Below, piece after piece: positions 8,735 to 14,838 of a stretch of 14,838 bases of DNA. Made by a program: the position numbers and the translations under genes. How positions within the stretch are numbered: position 1 is the stretch's first letter; the number at the start of each line of letters is the position of its first letter. Under the pieces are notes generated by a model that ran no database searches, was not told the DNA's origin, and saw only the letters and a program-made list of their open reading frames with translations. Source of the DNA: Actinomycetota bacterium (GTDB lineage Bacteria > Actinomycetota > Actinomycetes > Nanopelagicales > Nanopelagicaceae); assembly GCA_947380835.1 (NCBI GenBank), contig CANCSL010000030.1:1-14838 (forward strand). The letters run 5' to 3'.

Positions 8735-8740
8735 AGTCTA
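8735..8740 (-). promoter_or_regulatory. Candidate -10 box for nuoA
   Basis: TAGACT on the minus strand fits TANNNT and lies in the 25-base gap between menG and nuoA, 8 bases before the GTG. No recognisable -35 was found at 17-18 bases spacing (CCAACG or ACCAAC). Transcription starting about 6-7 bases after the box would begin within two bases of the GTG. It may be an internal promoter uncoupling nuo from menG, or a chance match. Confidence 0.3.
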
Positions 8741-8751
8741 GGGGTTGATTA

Positions 8752-9462
8752 CTAGTGCGTTGGTTCGCTCTTGGGCTTATAACCAGTGTGAACTGCGACA
8801 ATCCCAAATGTCAGATTTTGCCAACCGACGCGTTCAAAGCCGGCTTCAGTAAGAAGCGCTGCCAAACCTTTTTGATTGGGCCAAGCTCTAATTGATTCGG
8901 CCAAATAGATATAGGCATCGGGATTGGAAGAAACCTTTTTGGCGATCGCTGGCAGGGCGCGCATCAGGTAGCGCAGATAGATAATCCGAAAAATCGCATT
9001 GGTGGGTTGAGAGAACTCGGCGATGACGATGCGGCCGCCGGGGCGGGTGACCCGAAGGGCTTCTTTTAAGGCCGCCAACGTATCTGAGGTGTTGCGCAGA
9101 CCAAAAGAAATGGTCGAAATGTCGAAATTGTCCGCTTTGAAGGGGAGATTTAGGGCATCTCCTTGGGTAAAGGGCAGATCTGGGTGCCGTTTTCGGCCGG
9201 CGGCCAACATTCCTTCTGAGAAATCCAGCGGAATGACTTCAGCGCCACGATCGGCCAAGGGTCGGCTAGAGGAGCCAGTTCCGGCGGCAATATCGAGGAT
9301 TTTCATCCCATGCTTGGGGTCGATAGTTGCAGTGACCACACGGCGCCAAGCCTTGGTTCGGCCCAGACTCAGCAGATCATTAAGAAGGTCATATCTTTTA
9401 GCGACGCCATCGAACATCTTCGATACGTCTTCAGGGTCCTTATTTAAGCCAGCTCTACTCAC
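8752..9462 (-). CDS. menG: Demethylmenaquinone methyltransferase (MenG/UbiE family)
   Basis: MenG transfers a methyl group from S-adenosylmethionine to demethylmenaquinone, the last step of menaquinone synthesis. The protein has 236 residues, close to the mycobacterial enzyme. Residues 1-16 (MSRAGLNKDPEDVSKM) align with the actinobacterial start. Family motifs are FDGVAKRYDLLND at 17-29, the SAM-binding loop ILDIAAGTG at 55-63 with the acidic residue D80 after the second strand, GDALNLPF at 101-108, FGLRN at 120-124 and RVTRPGG at 137-143. The start used is GTG at 9462. Another GTG at 9495 would add 11 residues absent from relatives. Placed 25 bases upstream of nuoA on the same strand, it is likely co-transcribed with complex I, which uses its product. 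Confidence 0.93.
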   Translation of the reverse strand: MSRAGLNKDPEDVSKMFDGVAKRYDLLNDLLSLGRTKAWRRVVTATIDPKHGMKILDIAAGTGSSSRPLADRGAEVIPLDFSEGMLAAGRKRHPDLPFTQGDALNLPFKADNFDISTISFGLRNTSDTLAALKEALRVTRPGGRIVIAEFSQPTNAIFRIIYLRYLMRALPAIAKKVSSNPDAYIYLAESIRAWPNQKGLAALLTEAGFERVGWQNLTFGIVAVHTGYKPKSEPTH

Positions 9463-9534
9463 CCGTATATTCTCGTTGGAGTAGGCTCGCGCCACAACTT
9501 AGCCGTGACATGTGAATTTAAGGATTGTGACCTT
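9463..9534. promoter_or_regulatory. Divergent intergenic region menG / bioY
   Basis: These 72 bases are the largest non-coding gap between genes here and must contain promoters for both directions unless transcripts enter from outside. Candidate TANNNT boxes on the plus strand are TATTCT at 9468-9473 and TAGGCT at 9482-9487. On the minus strand there is TAAATT at 9520-9515. None has a convincing -35. The plus strand has an SD-like AAGGAT ending 9 bases before the bioY ATG. I saw no BirA-type or BioQ-type operator and no known riboswitch. Confidence 0.45.
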
Positions 9535-10110
9535 ATGTCGGAAATTGCCACCCTTCGCCACGCTGTCGTTGCCCGCTCCACTGCCTTAACCCAGAGCGGC
9601 TTCATCCTTGGCGGAACCATCTTTCTTGCCCTCATGGCTCAGATCGCTATCCCGGTCCCAGGCTCCCCGGTCCCAGTTACTGGGCAAACTTTGGCCGTCC
9701 TTCTCTTAGGCGCTGCTTATGGTGCCAATTTAGGCTTTGCCACTCTGGCTTTCTACATTCTCATGGGCGTTGTCGGTGCCCCGATATTTTCCTCGGGCCA
9801 TCATGGACTCACTTGGCTGACCGGACCTACTGGCGGATATTTGGTCGGAATGGCTGTGGCTTCGGTTGTCGTTGGTGCTCTTGCTGGTCGTAAGTGGGAT
9901 CAAAAGATTGCAACCGTTATCCCCACCATGATTATTGGCGAGCTCATTGTTTTTGGATTCGGTTTAACTTGGCTGCAACACGCAACTGCGATGACGTGGT
10001 CGATGACTTTCTCCAAAGGACTTTCCCCATTCGTGCTTGGCGAAATTATCAAAATCGGAATTGCTAGCACTGCACTTCCTACCGTCTGGCGATTCGTCGC
10101 AAAGCGATAA
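9535..10110 (+). CDS. bioY: BioY-family biotin transporter substrate-binding (S) component
   Basis: BioY is the integral membrane substrate-capture subunit of energy-coupling-factor vitamin transporters for biotin. The protein has 191 residues and about six hydrophobic segments, the normal size. Signatures are PVPGSPVPVTGQTLAVLLLG at 40-59 and GLTWLTGPTGGYLVG at 91-105. The last-helix motif normally reads GDxxK, and here it is GEIIK at 169-173, an Asp-to-Glu change at a position that contacts biotin in the Lactococcus protein (from memory). No bioM/bioN ATPase or T component lies beside it, so it would rely on shared ECF modules elsewhere or act alone. ATG at 9535 is chosen because AAGGAT precedes it at suitable spacing. 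A GTG at 9505 would add ten polar residues. It lies 21 bases before menF in the same reading frame, and the two are probably one transcript. Confidence 0.92.
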   Translation: MSEIATLRHAVVARSTALTQSGFILGGTIFLALMAQIAIPVPGSPVPVTGQTLAVLLLGAAYGANLGFATLAFYILMGVVGAPIFSSGHHGLTWLTGPTGGYLVGMAVASVVVGALAGRKWDQKIATVIPTMIIGELIVFGFGLTWLQHATAMTWSMTFSKGLSPFVLGEIIKIGIASTALPTVWRFVAKR

Positions 10111-10131
10111 TCCAACTTAACAAAACCACTT

Positions 10132-11361
10132 GTGCCAACTCTTATAACGACTGAACTTCTCGGCGAGCCGCCACGGCTCTCTGAGATATCAACCGAACAC
10201 GTGCTCTCCACTTCTTGGATTCGCGGCGGCGATGGACTGATTGGTTTTGGAACTTTTGCAAGGACCACAGTCTCAGGTCCCAATCGTTTTATCGAAGCCC
10301 GCAAATGGTGGCGTGATCAACTCTCGAAATTTGCAATTCATAACAATGTTCACGGAAGTGGCACGGGACCGATTCTTTTTACTTCCTTCTCGTTTTTAGA
10401 TTCCTCCGAGTCTGAACTTGTTATCCCTGAAATTATTGTTGGACAAAAGAATGGTAAAGCTTGGATAACGTGGATTGGATCTGGCCCCCAACCTGAAATC
10501 CAACAACTCCTCGCAGAAAAATCGACAGCCACCATTGAATGGCACGACGGTTCGATTTCAAATGATGCTTGGAAAGCTCGAGTGGCCGATGCTGTTAGCC
10601 GGATTAAAAAAGGTCATCTCGACAAAGTTGTCCTAGCGCGCGATATCAACGCGACCAGTTCTTCCGAACTCTCCCGTCGCGCCCTAATTCAACGACTCGA
10701 GAGCCAATATCCATCGACGTGGGTCTTTCTAGTTGCGGATCTACTTGGTGCTACGCCTGAATTGTTAGTGCGGCTCAGTAAATCTATGGTCACTTCCAGA
10801 GTCCTGGCCGGAACAATTCGAAAGACCAATGACGAGCAAAAAGACTTCGCTCTCGCTGCATCTCTGGCGAAATCTTCTAAAGACCTAGAAGAGCACGAGT
10901 ACGCAGTGCGCTCAGTTGCTGATGTGCTCTCGCCGTTCTGTTCTTCTATTAACGTTCCCGATTCACCATTTGTATTGCACCTCGCCAACGTCATGCACTT
11001 AGCAACTGACGTTACCGGCGTCGTAAATGAATCTGCGGCACCCGTCGACATCTTTACTGTGATGGAAAAACTCCATCCTTCTGCAGCGGTTTGTGGCACT
11101 CCAACCAAGACCGCTGAGGCGCTCATCATTGAAATCGAGGGAATGAATCGTTCTCGTTACGCCGGACCGGTTGGCTGGATAGATGCACGCGGTGATGGCG
11201 AGATGGGAATTGCGTTGCGTTGTGGCGAACTTGCAGCGGACCGAAAAAGTATTCGCCTCTTTGCCGGCTGCGGAATTGTTGCCGGGTCTATTCCCGAAGA
11301 AGAGTTAGCAGAGAGTCAATCTAAATTATTGCCGATGCGAACGGCACTTGAAACTATTTGA
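10132..11361 (+). CDS. menF: Isochorismate synthase (MenF/EntC/DhbC family)
   Basis: This enzyme converts chorismate to isochorismate, the committed step to menaquinone. It has 409 residues. The C-terminal chorismate-binding domain is clear. DKVVLAR at 164-170 has the base K165, GATPELL at 206-212 has the acid E210, and RVLAGTIRK lies at 223-231. Also present are LATDVTGV at 290-297, LHPSAAVCGTP at 314-324, and RYAGPVGW and GCGIVAGS near the end. The N-terminal 140 residues are poorly conserved, as usual in this family. Anthranilate synthase and salicylate synthase are related, but the nearby menB, menC, menD and menG argue for menaquinone. The start is GTG at 10132 without a visible SD, so it is likely coupled to bioY. 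The last 46 bases overlap the end of convergent menD. Confidence 0.92.
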   Translation: MPTLITTELLGEPPRLSEISTEHVLSTSWIRGGDGLIGFGTFARTTVSGPNRFIEARKWWRDQLSKFAIHNNVHGSGTGPILFTSFSFLDSSESELVIPEIIVGQKNGKAWITWIGSGPQPEIQQLLAEKSTATIEWHDGSISNDAWKARVADAVSRIKKGHLDKVVLARDINATSSSELSRRALIQRLESQYPSTWVFLVADLLGATPELLVRLSKSMVTSRVLAGTIRKTNDEQKDFALAASLAKSSKDLEEHEYAVRSVADVLSPFCSSINVPDSPFVLHLANVMHLATDVTGVVNESAAPVDIFTVMEKLHPSAAVCGTPTKTAEALIIEIEGMNRSRYAGPVGWIDARGDGEMGIALRCGELAADRKSIRLFAGCGIVAGSIPEEELAESQSKLLPMRTALETI

Positions 11362-12902
11362 TTTATTTCTTTTAACTTCGCTGCATTTGAATCGCGATCT
11401 GGAACTTCGACAACAACGATATCGACACCAGGTGATTGATGAGCAATGATCGACCTAATGTCCGAAGATGTTTTTACTTTGTCGGCAGGAATACCAAAAC
11501 CACGAACAATGCGCGCAAGATCATTGTTGTGGGCCGTGCCAAAAATAGTTTCAAATCCATGAGTACCTGCATGCGGGAGCGTTGAAAATATTCCACCGCC
11601 GTTATTATCCAAAACAAAAATGGTGAGATTAACTTCTGGAAGATTTACCAGTGCAGAAATATCGTGCAAAAATGTTAAATCACCCAATACTGCATATGCA
11701 CGTTCAAATTTGGTGGCTATACCCAACGCCGTCGAAATATTGCCATCAATGCCAGCGAGACCTCGATTGGCAAAGACAGAAACTCCCGATCGTGGTTCGG
11801 CGAAGGCTTCTATGTCTCGGATGGGGCGAGAGGAGCCAACGAAAAATGCGCTGCCATCTGGAAGTGAAGCCGCGATAGTTCTGACGGCTTCTTGTTCCGA
11901 CCAAGAAATCTCAGGAGTAATAGCCGCGTGCGTCAGGTGGCTGATTTTCTCCCAAAGCTGCTTCCAGGCTGGATCTTCTGCCTGGCCGAGGCGTACTTGA
12001 GGAAGTGCAAGGTAGGTGTGATCGGCTTGTCGCAGCGAATCAACTTCGGCCATGCGTGGATCGATGACGGAAACTTCCCCCGCGCCCGCAACAAATGAGT
12101 TGATGCTGCGCGAAAGCGTGGTTCGCCCGATGACCACAACCCGGGCGGGGTGGAGCAAGGCTCGAATCTTCTCGTCCGCCAGAAAGATAGCCGCATGAGA
12201 AATTGATGATGGGAAAGAGAGTGGATCTTCAGCGACAATCGGCCAATTCAATTGCTGGGCGAAAGTTTCGACTTGAGCAACGGAGAATCCGGCGCGATCG
12301 TGACCAATGACTAGGACTCCACCGCTTCCGAAATCAACGGGCTCGCCCAGAGTTTCGGTCTTCATACCGGTTTTTGACGTGAACCCGGCTAACCAATCCA
12401 AACCATCTTCCACGACGAGCGGTTCGGAGAATTGAACGTTGAGTTGTACTGGTCCATCTGTAAGGGCCTTGGACAATTCCATAATTTCCGAGATATCAAA
12501 GGCTTTCACATGTGGGAAGGGTGCCGCTTGTTCGGTTGTTTGGTTAGCGCCGGTCTTACGCAAACTTTCGGGGCGATCTGCAGTAATGAAGATTAATTTA
12601 TTGTTGTTATGCAGAGCCTCTAACGCAGCAGGGTGATAATTTGCTGCCGCCGTACCGCTGGTGCAAACCAAAGCTACGTAATTATCGGATGCTTTAGAAA
12701 TACCTAAACCAAAGAATGCTGCCCCGCGCTCATCAATCCTTACGTGCAGGTCCAACAGCCCTTTCTCGGAAGCTTGAAAGAGTGCAACCGAAAGTGGCGC
12801 GTTGCGCGATCCCGGTGAAAGAACGAAATCAGTTACGCCGAGTTCTAGTAATTGCCGGACAATAGATCGAGCTAAGTGAGTTGCTGAAATCAATTCAACC
12901 AC
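11316..12902 (-). CDS. menD: MenD, 2-succinyl-5-enolpyruvyl-6-hydroxy-3-cyclohexene-1-carboxylate synthase
   Basis: MenD uses thiamine diphosphate and Mg2+ to decarboxylate 2-oxoglutarate and add the succinyl-semialdehyde unit to isochorismate. The protein has 528 residues, a normal length. Residues seen are SPGSRNAPL at 29-37, the cofactor-activating Glu in RIDERG (E58), GANQTTEQ at 118-125, ANRGLAGIDG at 378-387, and the ThDP/Mg motif starting GDLTF at 407 and ending in NNGGGIF at 433-439. GTG at 12902 is the start. It gives VELISATHLARSIVRQLL, which fits family N-termini, but no clear SD is present. The start lies inside menC (13-base overlap), suggesting coupling. The stop lies 46 bases inside menF on the other strand. 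Confidence 0.95.
   Translation of the reverse strand: MVELISATHLARSIVRQLLELGVTDFVLSPGSRNAPLSVALFQASEKGLLDLHVRIDERGAAFFGLGISKASDNYVALVCTSGTAAANYHPAALEALHNNNKLIFITADRPESLRKTGANQTTEQAAPFPHVKAFDISEIMELSKALTDGPVQLNVQFSEPLVVEDGLDWLAGFTSKTGMKTETLGEPVDFGSGGVLVIGHDRAGFSVAQVETFAQQLNWPIVAEDPLSFPSSISHAAIFLADEKIRALLHPARVVVIGRTTLSRSINSFVAGAGEVSVIDPRMAEVDSLRQADHTYLALPQVRLGQAEDPAWKQLWEKISHLTHAAITPEISWSEQEAVRTIAASLPDGSAFFVGSSRPIRDIEAFAEPRSGVSVFANRGLAGIDGNISTALGIATKFERAYAVLGDLTFLHDISALVNLPEVNLTIFVLDNNGGGIFSTLPHAGTHGFETIFGTAHNNDLARIVRGFGIPADKVKTSSDIRSIIAHQSPGVDIVVVEVPDRDSNAAKLKEINQIVSSAVRIGNNLD
11330..11346. terminator. Candidate hairpin in the menF/menD convergent overlap
   Basis: TGCCG and CGGCA form a 5-base-pair stem around a 7-base loop inside the shared end of menF and menD. 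On the plus strand a T-rich stretch begins about a dozen bases later (11357-11377). On the minus strand the following bases are A/T-rich. With no intergenic space, any terminator for either unit must sit in coding DNA. The stem is short, so the call is weak. Confidence 0.25.
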
Positions 12903-13891
12903 CCCAAATCTTTTACTTCGTCGGACAACCCAGAATTCCAGATTGATGTAATTCTATTTTGCCACCAAGAATGACGTTCTGGGCTGGCACGATACTTATG
13001 TAGTTGCGCACTTGATGGCGTGACTCTGCCCACCGAAATAACGCCGTTCATTGGAACTACGGGTGGCACAACTACATCGTCCATCAACAACGAAACTGTC
13101 CCCAGCCCACAGGCGTACTCAGCGCCTGACAGCGAAGCCGCGAGTGCTGCCGCATGGGATATGCCAATTCCAGTATCGAGCGCACTTGAGACGACGGCTG
13201 GAAGGCCAATGCTTTCGATGAGTTCGCGCGCGGCGGCTATCCCCCCGGAAGGTGCCCATTTCACGATTGCAACATCAGCAACTTCTCGAAGGATCGACAT
13301 ATCGGAACCAAGATTCTTTCTGATCGATTCATCGACAGCAATCTTGATCGGAATTTCTGCTTTCAAATCGCGAAGATCTTCCAGAGCTAAACATGGTTGC
13401 TCCACATATTCAAATACTTTTCCAAAACGCAGGTGATAATCGTGCAAATTCAAAAGCGCTTGTTGAAGTGACCAGCCACCATTTACGTCAAGGCGAATCA
13501 TGGCGTCTGGGACTTCTTCCAACGCGGCCTCTACCAAATAGTGGTCTTGCTCAAAGTCATCGATCTTGATTTTGATAGTGGCACAACCGGGAAACTTCGC
13601 CAATATTTCTGGAACTCGATCCGGCGATACTCGCGGCAAAGTTGCATTTATTTTTACTTCGCTTCGCAATAAATCGGGCCACTCTTGATAAGCGCCTTCT
13701 ACCGCGGCCTTGAGCCACGTCTTGGCTTCGCTAGTGTCGTATTCCAAGAATGGCGAGAATTCACTCCATCCACATGGTCCTCGGAAAAGCGCAGCCTCTC
13801 GAATATTTATCCCCCGGAAATCAGTTCGAGTAGGAATGGCAACTACGACGAAGTCGCCGAAGATTTCCTGAAAAGGTGCCACCGAACTCAT
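12890..13891 (-). CDS. menC: o-Succinylbenzoate synthase (MenC, enolase superfamily)
   Basis: MenC dehydrates the cyclohexadiene product of the MenD/MenH steps to o-succinylbenzoate. The protein has 333 residues. The enolase-superfamily catalytic set is complete: KIK at 107-109 (K107, K109), metal ligands D135 (RLDVNGGW), E164 (EYVEQP) and D187 (IAVDES), and the second lysine K211 (IVKWAPSGG). Spacings are close to those of E. coli MenC. Similar enzymes include dipeptide epimerases and muconate cycloisomerases, but position between menB and menD settles the role. ATG at 13891 follows the menB stop by 5 bases with no visible SD. The end overlaps menD by 13 bases. Confidence 0.93.
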   Translation of the reverse strand: MSSVAPFQEIFGDFVVVAIPTRTDFRGINIREAALFRGPCGWSEFSPFLEYDTSEAKTWLKAAVEGAYQEWPDLLRSEVKINATLPRVSPDRVPEILAKFPGCATIKIKIDDFEQDHYLVEAALEEVPDAMIRLDVNGGWSLQQALLNLHDYHLRFGKVFEYVEQPCLALEDLRDLKAEIPIKIAVDESIRKNLGSDMSILREVADVAIVKWAPSGGIAAARELIESIGLPAVVSSALDTGIGISHAAALAASLSGAEYACGLGTVSLLMDDVVVPPVVPMNGVISVGRVTPSSAQLHKYRASPERHSWWQNRITSIWNSGLSDEVKDLGWLN

Positions 13892-13896
13892 CGAAA

Positions 13897-14775
13897 TTAA
13901 GGACGCTTGGGAAACTTGTCGAAGTTAGGTAAGCGCTTTTCTTTGTACGCATCGCGGCCTTCTTGACCTTCTTCTGATAAATAGAAGAGCAAAGTGGCAT
14001 CTCCTGCAAGTTGTTGGACACCTGCCAGACCATCATCGGCGGCATTTAATCCCGCTTTAAGCAGTCGAAGTGCCATAGGCGAATGGCGCAACATTTCACG
14101 AGACCAGGAAACGGTTTCGGCTTCTAGTTCGGCGACAGGAACAACAGTATTTACCAGCCCCATATCAAGTGCTTCTTGGGCATCGTATTGACGACACAAG
14201 AACCAAATTTCGCGGGCTTTTTTCTGACCAATATGAGCTGCCAATAATCCGGCGCCATACCCGCCATCGAAAGATCCGACCATCGGTCCGGTCTGTCCAA
14301 ACTTGGCGTTATCGGCGGCAATAGTGATGTCACAGACAACGTGCAGAACATGCCCACCGCCAACCGCCCAACCGGCAACCATTGCAACGACTGGCTTTGG
14401 CAAGCGACGAATTTGAATCTGCAGATCAAGAACGTTGAGACGGCCGATTCCTTTTTTAGCCAAGGCATCCGAACCTAAGTAGCCATCATCGCCACGGACA
14501 TTGATATCTCCGCCCGAGCAGAATGCTTCGGTGCCAGCACCGGTAAAAATCACGACGCCAACGTGTTCGTCGTCGCGAGCTAAGGAAAAGGCTTCTTGTA
14601 ATTCAAAAAGCGTTTGGGGCCTAAAGGCGTTATGAACTTCGGGACGGTTAATCGTTATTTTTGCCATGCCCTCAGCAACTAAATAGGTAATGTCGCTAAA
14701 AGCTTCGCTACCCTCCCCAACTTGCCAATCAGGAATCGTCCGTGCGCCTGGTTCACGTTTAAACGGCTTGCTCAC
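13897..14775 (-). CDS. menB: 1,4-Dihydroxy-2-naphthoyl-CoA synthase (MenB)
   Basis: MenB closes the second ring of the naphthoquinone by Dieckmann-type condensation of o-succinylbenzoyl-CoA. The protein has 292 residues in the crotonase fold. Features include INRPEVHNAFRPQT at 42-55, the oxyanion-hole segment FCSGGD at 85-90, R94, Y99, GWAVGGGHVLHVVCD at 135-149, QTGPMVGSFDGGYG at 161-174 (with S168 and D170), LLFYLSEEGQEGR at 262-274 (Y265) and the C-terminus NFDKFPKRP. G163 places it with the bicarbonate-dependent type I enzymes (E. coli, Bacillus) and not the mycobacterial type with Asp there. The usual Q-K or Q-R after GGD is I91-N92, which is unusual. The start is GTG at 14775 with SD AAGGGGG. 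An ATG at 14817 would add 14 residues and swallow the SD. Confidence 0.94.
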   Translation of the reverse strand: MSKPFKREPGARTIPDWQVGEGSEAFSDITYLVAEGMAKITINRPEVHNAFRPQTLFELQEAFSLARDDEHVGVVIFTGAGTEAFCSGGDINVRGDDGYLGSDALAKKGIGRLNVLDLQIQIRRLPKPVVAMVAGWAVGGGHVLHVVCDITIAADNAKFGQTGPMVGSFDGGYGAGLLAAHIGQKKAREIWFLCRQYDAQEALDMGLVNTVVPVAELEAETVSWSREMLRHSPMALRLLKAGLNAADDGLAGVQQLAGDATLLFYLSEEGQEGRDAYKEKRLPNFDKFPKRP

Positions 14776-14779
14776 ATTT

Positions 14780-14786
14780 CCCCCTT
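14780..14786 (-). promoter_or_regulatory. Shine-Dalgarno site deciding the menB start
   Basis: AAGGGGG on the minus strand ends 4 bases before GTG at 14775. This supports the GTG over the upstream ATG at 14817, which has no comparable site. The remaining upstream bases to the window edge (14787-14838) show no clear promoter. Confidence 0.6.
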
Positions 14787-14838
14787 GAAAAAGATATGGA
14801 TAGCCTACGGTGACCATGGATATTTCGTCACAACGACC

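Noticed and set aside
9463..9495. Longer MenG from GTG at 9495
   Set aside because: The added residues (ARAYSNENIR) are not found in relatives, and GTG at 9462 gives the expected MSRA start.
9505..9534. Longer BioY from GTG at 9505
   Set aside because: It adds a polar leader with Cys residues before the first helix. ATG at 9535 has an SD-like AAGGAT at proper distance.
9463..9534. Biotin-responsive operator or riboswitch ahead of bioY
   Set aside because: No BirA-like long inverted repeat and no BioQ-like palindrome could be seen. The 72-base gap is too short for most riboswitches.
10132..11361. menF as anthranilate or salicylate synthase
   Set aside because: Men gene context and isochorismate synthase motifs fit better, and no glutamine amidotransferase or siderophore genes are nearby.
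13897..14775. menB as an ordinary enoyl-CoA hydratase
   Set aside because: QTGPMVGSFDGGYG, the C-terminal LLFYLSEEGQEGR and FPKRP ending, and the men neighbours are MenB-specific.
14776..14817. Longer MenB from ATG at 14817
   Set aside because: It lacks an SD and its coding would cover the strong AAGGGGG site in front of GTG 14775.
1..14838. Mobile element, prophage, CRISPR, toxin-antitoxin or novel defence system
   Set aside because: Every stretch is occupied by recognised respiratory, menaquinone or biotin-uptake genes with uniform character, and no repeats, tRNA genes or transposase motifs were seen.

Overview
The window reads as chromosomal core-metabolism DNA from an actinobacterium. 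Its Nuo and MenG proteins resemble, from memory, the Streptomyces/Mycobacterium versions: NuoD has the GPQHPSTHG and GVDR ends, NuoC has GMFGV and GDTSG, and MenG starts MSRA. The DNA is extremely compact and of intermediate G+C by eye. Between the outermost genes only about 125 bases lie outside coding sequence, GTG and TTG starts are common, and neighbouring genes overlap by a few bases. That suits a streamlined, genome-reduced aquatic actinobacterium (Nanopelagicales-like), but the taxonomic guess is inference.

Layout. (1) On the minus strand, reading from 9462 down past base 1, lies menG followed by nuoA, B, C, D, E, F, G, H and the first part of nuoI. This is the front half of a 14-gene type operon for respiratory complex I (NADH:menaquinone oxidoreductase), preceded by the last enzyme of menaquinone synthesis. 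Seven of the eight nuo-nuo junctions overlap. (2) A 72-base divergent intergenic region (9463-9534) is the only sizeable non-coding gap. (3) On the plus strand, bioY (S component of a biotin transporter) and menF (isochorismate synthase) form a two-gene unit. (4) On the minus strand, reading from 14775 down, lies menB-menC-menD. menD and menF converge, and their coding ends overlap by 46 bases.

How the genes work together. MenF makes isochorismate from chorismate. MenD adds the succinic semialdehyde unit from 2-oxoglutarate. MenC forms o-succinylbenzoate and MenB closes the naphthoate ring. MenG methylates demethylmenaquinone after prenylation. The product, menaquinone, is the electron acceptor of the complex I encoded by the nuo genes. 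menH, menE, menA and the prenyl diphosphate synthase are not in the window. BioY is the only gene with no obvious part in this theme.

I found no mobile element, CRISPR array, tRNA, rRNA or clear novel system. The points most worth a second look are residue-level oddities in MenB (GGDIN in place of the usual GGDQK/R) and BioY (GEIIK in place of GDxxK), the overlapping convergent menF/menD ends, a possible leaderless nuoA start, and the orphan bioY joined in frame-register to menF.
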